Part shown: positions 30,758 through 40,041 of the stretch, in pieces
Position numbering within the stretch: the stretch's first letter is position 1
How the letters are laid out: every line of letters starts with the position of its first letter
Source of the DNA: Pseudomonas sp. ANT_H4
GTDB lineage: Bacteria; Pseudomonadota; Gammaproteobacteria; Pseudomonadales; Pseudomonadaceae
Assembly: GCF_008369295.1 (NCBI RefSeq)
Contig: NZ_VOBG01000002.1
Coordinates: 248,001 to 312,000 of the forward strand
Reading direction: 5' to 3'
DNA: 64,000 bases
The notes under the pieces: generated by a model
What the model saw: the letters and a program-made list of their open reading frames with translations, nothing else
What the model was told of the DNA's origin: nothing
The model's database searches: none
Translations under genes and position numbers: made by a program

Positions 30758-31570
30758 TTACAACACCCCACCCAACCCGAATCGCTTTTTCAACACGCTC
30801 TCCAGCAAACCCTTGGGCAGTAACGCCGCCATCAATGGCAATGCCCGGCTGCCATTGCCCGAGCGCAGCAGGCGCGGTGGTTCACTTTGTTGTACGGCCT
30901 TGAGCACCTGCGCCGCAAACTCGCGGGCCGGGGTCGGCCTGTCCTGGGAAGCTTTTGCCCTGGCGCGGATGCTGTCGCGCAGCGGCCACCAGGGCGACTG
31001 CTCGTTAATCAACAACTCGGCCTGAGTACCGGCATTTTTTGCGAAGCTGGTATCGATGGCACCGGGCTGGACTTCCATCACCCGCACGCCGAACGGTGCC
31101 AGCTCCATGCGCAGGGCGTCGCTCAAGGCGTGGACGGCGGCTTTGGAGGCGCAGTAGGCGCCGGCAAACGGCGTGACCAACACGCCTGACACGCTGCCGA
31201 TATTCACCACCAGCCCTTTGCTGCGGCGCAACACGGGGAATAGCGCCTGGGTTACGCCGACGATCGAGAAGACATTGGTCTCAAATTGCTGCTGCATCGC
31301 CTGGGTGCCGCCGTCGAGCAGCGGACCCATGGCGCCGTAGCCAGCGTTGTTGATCAACACATCAAGCTCGCCCACTTGCCCGGCCAATTGCTGCAGGGCA
31401 GCACTGTCGTTGACGTCTAGTTGCACTGCGTTAAAGCCCGCGGCGGCGAGGACGGCGACGTCTTCAGGGCGGCGGGCGCTGGCCCATACTTTATAGCCGG
31501 CAATCTTGAAGGCATCAGCCAGGGCGCGGCCGATGCCGCTGGAGCAACCGGTGATGAGCACGTTGGGCAT
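30758..31570 (-). CDS. Short-chain dehydrogenase/reductase
   Basis: This 270-residue classical SDR has the cofactor motif TGCSSGIGRALADAF at the N-terminus, NNAGYGAMG, the catalytic Ser in VNIGSVSG, and YCASKAAVHALSDAL for the Tyr-Lys pair. The Arg in SARRPED after the second strand suggests NADPH preference. The substrate is unknown. It is 20 bp downstream of the small membrane-protein gene at 31591-32055 and could be co-transcribed with it. Confidence 0.88.
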   Translation of the reverse strand: MPNVLITGCSSGIGRALADAFKIAGYKVWASARRPEDVAVLAAAGFNAVQLDVNDSAALQQLAGQVGELDVLINNAGYGAMGPLLDGGTQAMQQQFETNVFSIVGVTQALFPVLRRSKGLVVNIGSVSGVLVTPFAGAYCASKAAVHALSDALRMELAPFGVRVMEVQPGAIDTSFAKNAGTQAELLINEQSPWWPLRDSIRARAKASQDRPTPAREFAAQVLKAVQQSEPPRLLRSGNGSRALPLMAALLPKGLLESVLKKRFGLGGVL

Positions 31571-31590
31571 GAATCAGTCCTTTGTCGTTG

Positions 31591-32055
31591 TTAGTCGGAG
31601 AAGCTGCCTTGCAAATGCTCGGCGCGAAACTCCAGGGTTTGTGGACGGTAGCCGGGACGCAGTGGGGGCACGGGCAGGCAATCGTCCCAAGTGGCGCCGG
31701 CCTGCAATTCGCCGGGGCCGCGATAGCGAGGGGCGGCGTAGACGTTGTCCGCCAGGTTCACCGTGTCTCCTGGTGCATAGGCGGCGACACGCCAGCGCAA
31801 TTCGGTGAGAGGCACCTCGTTGCCGTTGTTCAGCTTAAGTTGCAACGGGCGATCTGCCGGGCAGCTTTGCGGCGCATAGCTGATGCGCAATTCCAATCGC
31901 GCCAGTTGCTGCGCCTCGCGGTTGTCCAGCCACACCACCCACACCGCCACCAGCCCCAGGCCCACCGCTGCTGCCAAAGACACCGGCAAGGCCCTGGCCG
32001 GATAGCGTAGCAGCAGGATCAGCCAGGTGATGATCAGCAAAACACCGAAGAACAT
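31591..32055 (-). CDS. Hypothetical membrane-anchored protein
   Basis: This 154-residue protein has two hydrophobic N-terminal segments (MFFGVLLIITWLILLL and SLAAAVGLGLVAVWVVWL) and a soluble C-terminal part of about 100 residues that looks like a beta-sandwich (LELRISYAPQSCPADRPLQL, ELRWRVAAYAPGD). Two Cys could form a disulfide if the domain is periplasmic. I do not recognise a family with a known role. Confidence 0.65.
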   Translation of the reverse strand: MFFGVLLIITWLILLLRYPARALPVSLAAAVGLGLVAVWVVWLDNREAQQLARLELRISYAPQSCPADRPLQLKLNNGNEVPLTELRWRVAAYAPGDTVNLADNVYAAPRYRGPGELQAGATWDDCLPVPPLRPGYRPQTLEFRAEHLQGSFSD

Positions 32056-32187
32056 GATGACAACCTCGCAAACGGATAAACCATCCTACCCGTGGCTGGG
32101 TGAGGTTGCCTATCTGATGATGGGGTGGTGTTCTTTCGGGCGCTGGCTTGCCTGCGATGAGGCCCTCAAAGGCACTGCCGATCCCAA

Positions 32188-32250
32188 GAAAAAGCCCCCG
32201 CCCAACCGGCTGCGGATAGGGGACGCAGTCGGCTGGACGGGGGCTTCTTG
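32188..32250 (-). terminator. Strong terminator of the alginate operon
   Basis: A long hairpin pairs AGCCCCCG (32193-32200) with CGGGGGCT (32238-32245). The inner part of the stem continues with CCGGCTGCG and CGCAGTCGG, and the loop is about 10 bp. On the minus strand the stem is followed by TTTTTC. It begins 10 bp after the algA stop. On the plus strand the T-run is weaker. Confidence 0.9.
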
Positions 32251-32259
32251 TGCTGCTTT

Positions 32260-33711
32260 TTACTGCGCGATGGTTTTCACCGACACGCCACGCTCAATCG
32301 GCGTCGAGCGACCATAGATATCTTCAAACCGCTCGATATCGTCTTCACCCAAATAACTACCCGACTGCACTTCGATAATCTCCAAGGGGATTTTGCCCGG
32401 ATTACGCAAACGGTGTACCGAGGCAATCGGGATGTAGGTGGACTGGTTTTCGCAGAGCAGGAACACGTTCTCGTCACAGGTGACTTCGGCAGTTCCGCTG
32501 ACCACGATCCAGTGTTCGGCGCGGTGGTGGTGCATCTGCAGCGACAGGCACGCACCCGGCTTGACCGAGATGTGCTTGACCTGGAAACGCCCGCCCATGT
32601 CCACCGAGTCGTAGGAACCCCACGGACGATAGACCTCGCAGTGGTTCTGGGTTTCGCTGCGGCCCTGTTCGTTGAGGGTGTTGACCATCTGCTTGACGCC
32701 CTGGACCTTGTCCTTGTGGGCAATCATCATCGCGTCCTTGGTTTCCACCACCACGATATTTTCCAGACCGATCACCGACACCAGTTTGCCGTTGCCGTGG
32801 ATCATGCAGTTGTGGCTGTCCTGGATAACCACATCGCCCTTGCTGACGTTGCCGTTGGCGTCTTTTTCATTCACGTCCCACAGCGACGCCCAGCAACCCA
32901 CATCGCTCCAGCCGGCGCTAAGCGGCACCACGCAGGCGCGCTGGGTTTTTTCCATGACCGAGTAGTCGATGGAGTTGTCCGGGCAGCAGGCGAAGGTGGC
33001 ATCGTCGATGTCCACGGTGTCGGCTGTCTGGTTGCTGCGCTCCAGGGTCAGCAGGCAGGTGTCGTAGATGTCCGGGTCGTGCTTTTTCAGCTCTTCGAGG
33101 AAGCGGCTGGCGCGGAACAGGAACATGCCGCTGTTCCAGAAGTAACCACCGCTTTTGACGAACTCGGTGGCGCGTTTTTCATCAGGTTTTTCGACGAACT
33201 GCTGCACGCGGCTGACGCCTTCGGGCAGCAGCGAATCGTTGGTGGACTTGATGTAGCCATAGCCGGTTTCGGGACGGGTGGCCGGTACGCCGAACAACAC
33301 CATCTCGCCACACTCGGCCGCCACGGTGGCCAGGGCCAGGGCGCGTTGCAGAGCTTTCTGGTCGTCCAGGACGTGGTCGGCGGGCAACACCAGCATCAGC
33401 TCGTCGCGGCCTTCGTTGATCAGCATCATCGCGGTGAGGGCCACGGCCGGCGCAGTGTTGCGGCCGAAAGGCTCCATCAGGATGCGCTGGGTTTCCAGCT
33501 TGCGGACGGACAACTGTTCGTTGACGATAAATCGATGGTCCTTGTTGCAGACCACGATGGGCTGCTCCATGCCGTCGAATACCAGGCGTTCCAGCGTTTG
33601 CTGGAACAGCGTTTGCTCACCGGTCAGGGCCAGGAATTGCTTGGGAAACTGTTTGCGCGAAAGCGGCCAAAGACGTGAGCCGCTACCACCGGACAGGATG
33701 ACTGGAATCAT
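32260..33711 (-). CDS. algA: AlgA, mannose-6-phosphate isomerase / GDP-mannose pyrophosphorylase
   Basis: AlgA catalyses the first and third steps toward GDP-mannuronate. The start at 33711 (483 residues, MIPVILSGGSGSRLWPLSRK) has AAGGAG 8 bp upstream; the longer frame is non-family. The N-terminal nucleotidyltransferase carries the signature GGSGSRLWPLSR and FVEKPDEKRA. The C-terminal cupin with QMHHHRAEHW holds the metal-binding isomerase site. It is the last gene of the alginate operon, separated from algF by 218 bp that hold a REPIN, longer than the other junctions. Confidence 0.97.
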   Translation of the reverse strand: MIPVILSGGSGSRLWPLSRKQFPKQFLALTGEQTLFQQTLERLVFDGMEQPIVVCNKDHRFIVNEQLSVRKLETQRILMEPFGRNTAPAVALTAMMLINEGRDELMLVLPADHVLDDQKALQRALALATVAAECGEMVLFGVPATRPETGYGYIKSTNDSLLPEGVSRVQQFVEKPDEKRATEFVKSGGYFWNSGMFLFRASRFLEELKKHDPDIYDTCLLTLERSNQTADTVDIDDATFACCPDNSIDYSVMEKTQRACVVPLSAGWSDVGCWASLWDVNEKDANGNVSKGDVVIQDSHNCMIHGNGKLVSVIGLENIVVVETKDAMMIAHKDKVQGVKQMVNTLNEQGRSETQNHCEVYRPWGSYDSVDMGGRFQVKHISVKPGACLSLQMHHHRAEHWIVVSGTAEVTCDENVFLLCENQSTYIPIASVHRLRNPGKIPLEIIEVQSGSYLGEDDIERFEDIYGRSTPIERGVSVKTIAQ

Positions 33712-33801
33712 GGTGTTTCTCCTTGAATCGATATGAGTTAGAGCTACTGCGTTCTGTCGTTTCACTCTTGTTTTTGTCTCGGTCCAGGCTGATCGCTATC
33801 T

Positions 33802-33905
33802 CTGTAGGAGCGAGCTTGCTCGCGGTGGATGTCAACGATGACGCGGGGCACCAGAATAAACGCGGTGCCCTTGAGTTCATCGCGGGCAAGCCCGGCTCCT
33901 ACAGG
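33802..33905. repeat. REPIN inside the alginate operon
   Basis: An inverted pair of REP sequences: the left arm starts CTGTAGGAGCGAGCTTGCTC (33802) and the right arm is its slightly degenerate inverse ending GGCTCCTACAG (near 33905). About 55 bp lie between. The same spacer sequence, inverted, is found in the REPIN at 55748-55849. It lies in the algF-algA gap and could form a long stem in the alginate mRNA. Confidence 0.85.
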
Positions 33906-33929
33906 GGGAGCGTCAATGTGGAAATATAA

Positions 33930-34583
33930 TTAGCGAGTCGACACTGGGCGTTTCACCCACACTGGCGACAGGCTGGAACCGCTGCCGGTGATGTACAGCA
34001 CCGCCGCTTCACCGCGCTCCAGGGCTACTGGTTTGACGTCGCCGACTTTCTTGTCGCCTTCATACAGCGCCAGGCTGACCTTCACCGGGTTGATCTCGCG
34101 CTCGCCACGGCTCTTGGCGGCTACGGCCTTGACCACGTCGGTCTTGCCATCGGCAGTTTTCAGGGTCAGCGACTTGTCACTGAGGTTCTGCACGCGCACC
34201 AGGGATTTCTGTTTGTTCTTGAACGGCGGCTCTTCGATCAGTTGCGGCTGGCCGCTGCCGTTGTTGACCAAGGTGTAGTAGTGATCAGCGGCCAGTTTGA
34301 CCGGCAGGGTCGCGCTGCCGACCTTGGCGCTGTAGTCGCCGCCCGGCATGAAGCTGAAGTCGCTGCTGCCCAGCGGGGCGATGTCGCTCAGGTTGGCGGT
34401 GCCGACGGTGGCGCTAACTTCCTGGTTGCTGGCGTTGAACAAGCGCACAAAGCTGGAGCCTTTCGGTGCGACAGGGCCGTAGAGCGCGGCGTCGCCAGCG
34501 AAGGCGGTCATCGACAAGAAGCTCATGCCGGCCACCAGTGCAAAGGACTTGGCGAGACGACGAGGAGTAGTAGTGAAAGTCAT
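33930..34583 (-). CDS. algF: AlgF, alginate O-acetylation protein
   Basis: AlgF is a 217-residue periplasmic protein needed for O-acetylation of mannuronate residues. An N-terminal signal peptide (SFALVAGMSFLSMTAFAGDA) is visible, followed by two beta-rich domains (YGPVAPKGSSFVRLFNAS onwards). Together with AlgI, AlgJ and AlgX it carries acetyl groups to the polymer. It starts 14 bp after algJ. Confidence 0.95.
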   Translation of the reverse strand: MTFTTTPRRLAKSFALVAGMSFLSMTAFAGDAALYGPVAPKGSSFVRLFNASNQEVSATVGTANLSDIAPLGSSDFSFMPGGDYSAKVGSATLPVKLAADHYYTLVNNGSGQPQLIEEPPFKNKQKSLVRVQNLSDKSLTLKTADGKTDVVKAVAAKSRGEREINPVKVSLALYEGDKKVGDVKPVALERGEAAVLYITGSGSSLSPVWVKRPVSTR

Positions 34584-34597
34584 GTGAGTTACCTCTT

Positions 34598-35788
34598 TCA
34601 GTTTTGCGCCCGGTCGGGCGTCTCGGATTTTTGGGTGTTTGGTTGGGTGTTCAGTGCCATGTTCTGTTGGCGTGTACCGGCTTCTTTAAGCTGCGCGACC
34701 CACTTGGGGTCGGCATCGCCGATTTCGTTGTTCACAGGCAGATAACGTTCCGGAAACTCCCAGATCAGCACTTGTGGCGGGCTGTTCTTGAAGTCGTCGC
34801 TTTTCAAATAGCTGAGCATCGGCAGGATCGGGCCGTGGCCGTCTTCGGAGTAATTCACCACGTCGCTGCCCAGGGCTTGTTTCAAGGCACCGACGAAGTT
34901 CCAGTTGGGGTTGGCGCTGTAGCTGGTGCCCACCAGGGCCACCGGCATTTCACTGTCGGCGAACAGGGCGTCGTCGCCATCGGCCTTGGTTTGCACGGCG
35001 TGAGTCACGCGTTTCTCCAGAGGCTCCTGGGGCGGCATCAAGTTTTCGAACAGTGGGTCCAGGGGCAGGAACAGGCGCAGGTCGCCCTTGTGCGGTTCGG
35101 TTTTCTCGGCTTCGGTGACAAACCGCTGGGGCTCGCCGCTGAGGGGGGTCTTGTCGGTGATAGCCTTGGCCAACTGCTGCGCGGCGACCTGGGCGCCGTC
35201 GGGCGTCCAGTGGGTGTCGGTGCGCAGGAACACCTGATGGCCGTTGTGCTTGGCCTGTTGCAGCGGGCCCAGCAGGTCGGGAGCGATGATTTTGTCGGCA
35301 GCGACGCGAGCATGAAAATCCTTGTAGAGACCTTCATGAATACTCGCCGGGCGCACATCACCCAGGTGTTCCGGGTACAGGCGCACCTTGGCCGGCACAA
35401 TCGCCATCACCAGTTGAATGCCTTTGGCCTTGAGGGTCTGGCGCACGCCTTCCACCAGGGCGTAGTTGCCTTGCAGGTTCTGCTCTTCGTTGACGGCGGG
35501 GTTGAATTCCTCGTCGCTGTACAACCAGTGATCGCGACCCAGCACCACGCCGGGACGACCTTCGTTGAACAGCTTGTAGTCCAGCGCCGCCCACAGGTTG
35601 GTACCCAGGCGCTTGATCGGGAACTCTTCGTCGTAATGGGTCTCGACGGCCTTGGCCCAGCGGCCGTTAAGCACCGTGGCATCGGCGTTGGTGCTGAAGC
35701 CCAGGAAGCTGCGCATCGACCAGGCGCCCAATGCGAGCAGCACGGCCATGAACAGGCTGATATAGAGGACGCGTAATGAACGGGTCAT
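34598..35788 (-). CDS. algJ: AlgJ, alginate O-acetyltransferase (SGNH-like)
   Basis: AlgJ is a 396-residue protein with an N-terminal membrane anchor (VLYISLFMAVLLALGAWSM) and a periplasmic SGNH-hydrolase-like domain. The catalytic Asp and His are in LRTDTHWTPDGA and the nucleophilic Ser is in LVGTSYSANPNW, the same arrangement as in AlgX. It has acetylesterase activity and is thought to pass acetyl groups from AlgI to AlgX. The C-terminal Gln-rich tail is variable. Confidence 0.95.
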   Translation of the reverse strand: MTRSLRVLYISLFMAVLLALGAWSMRSFLGFSTNADATVLNGRWAKAVETHYDEEFPIKRLGTNLWAALDYKLFNEGRPGVVLGRDHWLYSDEEFNPAVNEEQNLQGNYALVEGVRQTLKAKGIQLVMAIVPAKVRLYPEHLGDVRPASIHEGLYKDFHARVAADKIIAPDLLGPLQQAKHNGHQVFLRTDTHWTPDGAQVAAQQLAKAITDKTPLSGEPQRFVTEAEKTEPHKGDLRLFLPLDPLFENLMPPQEPLEKRVTHAVQTKADGDDALFADSEMPVALVGTSYSANPNWNFVGALKQALGSDVVNYSEDGHGPILPMLSYLKSDDFKNSPPQVLIWEFPERYLPVNNEIGDADPKWVAQLKEAGTRQQNMALNTQPNTQKSETPDRAQN

Positions 35789-35799
35789 GGTCGGCTCCC

Positions 35800-37332
35800 T
35801 CAGAACTGGAAGTAAAGGAACGGCGAGAAACTCTGCGCCGAAAGTTTGAGAATCGACGCCACGAACAACAACAGCACTAGGGCGCGCATGGCGTAGCGTG
35901 GCCAGGCGGCGGCCCAGTAGGCCGGTTGCACCTGGGCATTACTGCCGACGGTGTAGCCGGGTTCCTGGATGCTGCCGGGGTTTTCGCCGGGTACGGCCTT
36001 GATCAGGCTTGGATCTGCAGGCTTGGTTTTTTGTGCCGGACGGTTGCTGTAGAAGTCCCGCAGGCCAAAGAACGCCAGCGTTGCATAGGCCATCACCATG
36101 GTTGCCACTTGCAGCCCGGTGAGGTTGGCGCGGTTGAGTTCCGACAGCGACCATTCGCCGAAGCTGAACATGGCGCCGTACATGCGACCGGCGACGTGCA
36201 GGTTTTCCGAGCGGAAGATCACCCAGCCCATTACCACCAGCAGGAAGGTCAGCGCCCAGCGAATCGGGTTGAAGCTGCGCGGTGAGGTGTCGAGGCCGAT
36301 GGCTTTTTCAATCGCCAGCCACATGCCGTGCCAGGCGCCCCAAACGATGTAGGTGATGTTGGCGCCGTGCCACAGACCGCCGAGCAACATGGTCAGGAAC
36401 AGGTTGCGGTAAGTGGTCAACGTGCCTTTGCGGTTACCGCCCAGGGTGATGTACAGGTAGTCACGCAGCCAGGTGGACAGGCTGATGTGCCAGCGCCGCC
36501 AGAACTCGGTGATCGACTGGCTGATGTAGGGCTGCTTGAAGTTTTCCATAAAGCGGAAACCCATCATCAGACCCAGGCCGATGGCCATGTCGCTGTAGCC
36601 GGAGAAGTCGAAGTACAGCTGCGCGGTGTACGCCAGCGCGCCGAGCCAGGCATCGCCGGTGGTGGGGTTTTGCAGGGCGAAGCAATGGTCGGCGACCACC
36701 GCCAGGGTGTCGGCGATAAACACCTTCTTGATGAAACCCTGCATGAACCGCGTACACCCCTCGGAGAACTTGTCGAGGGTATGGGTACGGTTGTTGAACT
36801 GGTCCGCAAGGTCTCGAAAGCGCAACACGGGGCCGGCGATCAGGTGCGGGAAGATCGCCACGAACGCCGCAAAGTCGATGAGGTTGTGGGTCGCCGGCGT
36901 GTCGCCACGGTAGACGTCGATGATGTAGCTGATGGACTCGAAAATGTAGAACGAGATCCCGATCGGCAACAGCACATGGGTGAGGATGAAGGGCGAAAGA
37001 CCGACTGAGGTCATCATCGCGTTGATGCTGTCGACCCCGAAGTTGGCGTACTTGAAGTAGCCGAGGATGCACAGGTCGACCGCTACGCCGAGCAACAGCC
37101 AGCGCTGGGCCGGCTTGGTGCGCACGCCTGCCGCACCGACCTTGAGGCCGATCCAGTAATTCCACAGCGTGACGGCGGCAAACAGCGCCAGGAAGTCCAC
37201 TCGCCACCAGGCGTAGAACACATAACTGGCAATCAGCAGCAGCAGATTGCGATAGCGTTGCCCGCTCAAGTAGTACAAGCCGAGAAAGATCGGCAAGAAC
37301 AAAAACAGGAACACATTGGACGAGAAAACCAT
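35800..37332 (-). CDS. algI: AlgI, membrane-bound O-acyltransferase for alginate
   Basis: AlgI is an MBOAT-family integral membrane protein that moves acetyl groups across the inner membrane. I start at 37332 (510 residues, MVFSSNVFLFLFLPIF), with GGAGAGATCGGG directly upstream; the eight-residue extension is not family-like. About ten membrane segments are visible. The essential MBOAT His lies in LLGGLWHGANITYIVWGAWHG. The first gene upstream, algL, is separated by about 98 bp. Confidence 0.96.
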   Translation of the reverse strand: MVFSSNVFLFLFLPIFLGLYYLSGQRYRNLLLLIASYVFYAWWRVDFLALFAAVTLWNYWIGLKVGAAGVRTKPAQRWLLLGVAVDLCILGYFKYANFGVDSINAMMTSVGLSPFILTHVLLPIGISFYIFESISYIIDVYRGDTPATHNLIDFAAFVAIFPHLIAGPVLRFRDLADQFNNRTHTLDKFSEGCTRFMQGFIKKVFIADTLAVVADHCFALQNPTTGDAWLGALAYTAQLYFDFSGYSDMAIGLGLMMGFRFMENFKQPYISQSITEFWRRWHISLSTWLRDYLYITLGGNRKGTLTTYRNLFLTMLLGGLWHGANITYIVWGAWHGMWLAIEKAIGLDTSPRSFNPIRWALTFLLVVMGWVIFRSENLHVAGRMYGAMFSFGEWSLSELNRANLTGLQVATMVMAYATLAFFGLRDFYSNRPAQKTKPADPSLIKAVPGENPGSIQEPGYTVGSNAQVQPAYWAAAWPRYAMRALVLLLFVASILKLSAQSFSPFLYFQF

Positions 37333-37430
37333 CCCGATCTCTCCATGTTTAACCAACAGTCAAGGGCCAACGGCCCCCCCAGACCCCCCGTGAAAAACCG
37401 GACGGTTTTATGCGTGATCAGCCCGGTGTA

Positions 37431-38558
37431 TCAGCTGCCTTTGTCGCCTTTTTCATGCGCCGGGTCGTAGACCTTGGTCAGGTCACCCCCGAGGCGGAAC
37501 GTCTTGAACGGCTGCATCCCGTGCTTGCGCTCAAGCACTTCGGGCGGGCAGGTGTAGAGGCTGCAGAACGGTTCCAGCCAGGCAAATTTCATGTCCTGCT
37601 TCAGGTCTTTCATGTCCTGTTTCTCGCCGTTCTTCTTCTCGAAGATCTGCGGGTCCTTGACCCCGGCCAGTACCTTGTCTCCCAGGCGTTTGAGTGCGCC
37701 GTTGTTTTCCGACCGCACATCCACGCCGTTGACCAGGGCGAAACTGGCAATCATCGACAGCGGTGGCAGGGCGTAGTTGTGGTACGCCAACGCTCGTTGT
37801 TGACGCTTCAATTCGTTGGGCAGGAAACCTTGATCGTCCACTTGATTGGCGCCGACCTTGTATTCCTTCACCGCCCAATCAAACAGGTCGCGGCGGTTGG
37901 TGGCGATGGACGTTGCCATCACCGACCAGGCGGCCCAGTAGGAGTGGTTGTTGGTTTTCTCAAGCGGCAGGTTGTCCCAGTCGCTGACCACCTGATCGGC
38001 CATTTTGCTGAACCAGGCTTCGATCAACTGCGACTCCTGCTGACGGTTTGCCAGCGGGTGTGAGTCGGAAAACTTCAGGCGGATATAGGCCGAAGCCATG
38101 CTGCCCAGTGCCCATTTGCGCATGGACTTGCCGGTGTGGTTGAAGTCCTTGGACATCAACGCATCGGCCTTGGCCCAGCCGGTCAGCCAGTTGAGCGTGC
38201 ATTCCAGCTGTTCCGGACGGCCGTCGCGCATGAACTGCATCACCCGTTTGCTGGTGTCACGTTCCAGCGTGGTGATGTCGGCGGTGGTGTCGCGAAAGGC
38301 TTTTTCCGATTGCACGTTCAGGGTCGAGCGGGCCTTGTCGGAGCCTTCGTATTTGCTGCGAAATTGCAACGGGCCGGTGTAAGGCGTCGGCATGGAATCG
38401 CAGCCGTCCTTGAAGTCACCGGTCTTGAATTTTTCCACCGGCGCGAAGTAGCCCTGAGGCGGGCGCAGTGGGGCGGCGGCGTTGACGGAGCCGGCGAAAA
38501 TCGCCAGGCCCAGCAAGGTCGGCGTCAGTAGTTTTCGAATTGGCATAAGTAACCTCAT
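37431..38558 (-). CDS. algL: AlgL, alginate lyase
   Basis: AlgL is a periplasmic mannuronate-specific lyase that clears misplaced polymer and is needed for normal export. The ATG at 38558 (375 residues) overlaps the algX stop as ATGA; a second ATG at 38546 has GAGG 6 bp before it and is also possible. A signal peptide ends near SVNAAAPL. The PL5 catalytic motif NNHSYWAAW and the [20 protein letters not shown] region are present. The (alpha/alpha) barrel is complete. Confidence 0.95.
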   Translation of the reverse strand: MRLLMPIRKLLTPTLLGLAIFAGSVNAAAPLRPPQGYFAPVEKFKTGDFKDGCDSMPTPYTGPLQFRSKYEGSDKARSTLNVQSEKAFRDTTADITTLERDTSKRVMQFMRDGRPEQLECTLNWLTGWAKADALMSKDFNHTGKSMRKWALGSMASAYIRLKFSDSHPLANRQQESQLIEAWFSKMADQVVSDWDNLPLEKTNNHSYWAAWSVMATSIATNRRDLFDWAVKEYKVGANQVDDQGFLPNELKRQQRALAYHNYALPPLSMIASFALVNGVDVRSENNGALKRLGDKVLAGVKDPQIFEKKNGEKQDMKDLKQDMKFAWLEPFCSLYTCPPEVLERKHGMQPFKTFRLGGDLTKVYDPAHEKGDKGS

Positions 38559-40030
38559 TGCACGACTTTCTCTAAGGGCAACTGGGCGGTGTTTTGCCCG
38601 GCGCCAGGGAATACGTTGCGTGTGCAAATTTTCGCTTCGACTTTCTGCGCAGCAGCGCCCGCTTCGGGGCCCTGTACTTCCACGGCCAGCAGGGTTTGCG
38701 TGGCCCAGTCTTCATCGGTGCGCAGTTCAAAGGCGAAACGCCCGTCTGTATCGGATGTTTCGGGTTTGTCGATTTTGATGTCCTCGTGGCGCCCGTTCAT
38801 GTACCAGAGGGTGGCTTGCAGGGTTTTCACCGACGGATCGGCGAAGCGGATGTCGACCTGGTGGTTGCTGTTGCGCAGGTCCATGTTCTTGCTGTTGACC
38901 ATCAATTCATTCTTGCCGGGCTTGAGTGTGGTGCTGGCGCTCATCTGCGCGGTCTTGCCTTCACAGCCGTTGTCCAGCAGCGACATCATCTGGCGGTAGG
39001 TGGTTTCCTGGTCCAGGCGGTACAGCGGCGAGAATTCCCAAATGAGGATCTTCGGTGGCGACTTCTGGAACTCTTCGCTGCCCAGGTACTGGATCATCGA
39101 ACCTTCCAGTCCACCGCCGGGGAAGGCGACGTTGAGGATGTCGGCGCCGATTTCTTCTTCAAGGAAACCGGCGAAGTTGTAGTTCTTGCCGCTGTGGCTG
39201 GTGCCCACCAAGGTGATCTGCGGGTTGCCGGAATCACCGAACAGATCGCCGTCGCCCGCTTCGCCCTTGGGCTCGGTGGTGAACTGGTCCATGTACTGGA
39301 TCGCGTAGCTGGTGCCGCACAGTTGCCCGGCCATGTTGTGCAGGGTGCCGGTCTTGCCCATGCGACCAGACTTCTTGGTCTGGAATTCACGCTTGGGAAT
39401 GTCGGCAAAGGCGGCCATTTGCTTGACTTGTTCGCCGACAATTTTTGCCGTGCGCTGGGCGCCGTAAGGGGTCCAATGCTGGTCGCCACGGAAGTAGAAA
39501 TCGTGGGCCGGCAGTTCGTCGGGCTGCCCTGGTGATAAATCTTCATTGGTCAGCGACGACAGGTCCGGCACCACATAACCCATCTTGGCAAAACGGCCGA
39601 GCATGGTTTTGTAGTTGCCCAGGGCCTTGTCGAAATCGAACTTGGCTTTCTCTTCGGCATTGAGCTTGTTGCGGTTTACCAGGCCACGGGTTGGCTGGTA
39701 GACCACCACCAGTTCCACGCCTTTGCTCTTGAACGCATCGTGCAGTAGTTGCATGCGTTTGTAGCCGGCGGGGCTGGTGTTGAACTCGGTGCGCAAATCT
39801 TCCTGGGTCCGGAACAGCCAGTCGCCCTGGGCTTGCACCAGCGTGGTGAAGTTCTGCTGATAGCGGGTGGTGTAGTTCTTGGCGTCGTGGGCTTCGGGGC
39901 ACAGGTTGCAGCACGGGTCGGCGGTGAACGCCGGTGCCTTGACCTCATCGGCGCGCACGCCTTGGCTGGCAGCCAGCAGGCCGAGGGTCAAACCCGAGAG
40001 GCTGAGCAGTTTGATCATGTGTGGGTGCAT
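38555..40030 (-). CDS. algX: AlgX, alginate O-acetyltransferase
   Basis: AlgX is a periplasmic SGNH-like acetyltransferase with a carbohydrate-binding module; it puts acetyl groups on alginate. I chose the ATG at 40030 (491 residues), which has GAGG 9 bp before it; an ATG three codons earlier overlaps the site. A signal peptide ends near GVRA. The catalytic pair is in [12 protein letters not shown] and the Ser is in [13 protein letters not shown]. The C-terminal 110 residues match the binding module ([13 protein letters not shown]). Confidence 0.95.
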   Translation of the reverse strand: MHPHMIKLLSLSGLTLGLLAASQGVRADEVKAPAFTADPCCNLCPEAHDAKNYTTRYQQNFTTLVQAQGDWLFRTQEDLRTEFNTSPAGYKRMQLLHDAFKSKGVELVVVYQPTRGLVNRNKLNAEEKAKFDFDKALGNYKTMLGRFAKMGYVVPDLSSLTNEDLSPGQPDELPAHDFYFRGDQHWTPYGAQRTAKIVGEQVKQMAAFADIPKREFQTKKSGRMGKTGTLHNMAGQLCGTSYAIQYMDQFTTEPKGEAGDGDLFGDSGNPQITLVGTSHSGKNYNFAGFLEEEIGADILNVAFPGGGLEGSMIQYLGSEEFQKSPPKILIWEFSPLYRLDQETTYRQMMSLLDNGCEGKTAQMSASTTLKPGKNELMVNSKNMDLRNSNHQVDIRFADPSVKTLQATLWYMNGRHEDIKIDKPETSDTDGRFAFELRTDEDWATQTLLAVEVQGPEAGAAAQKVEAKICTRNVFPGAGQNTAQLPLEKVVQ

Positions 40031-40041
40031 AAGGGTCATCC

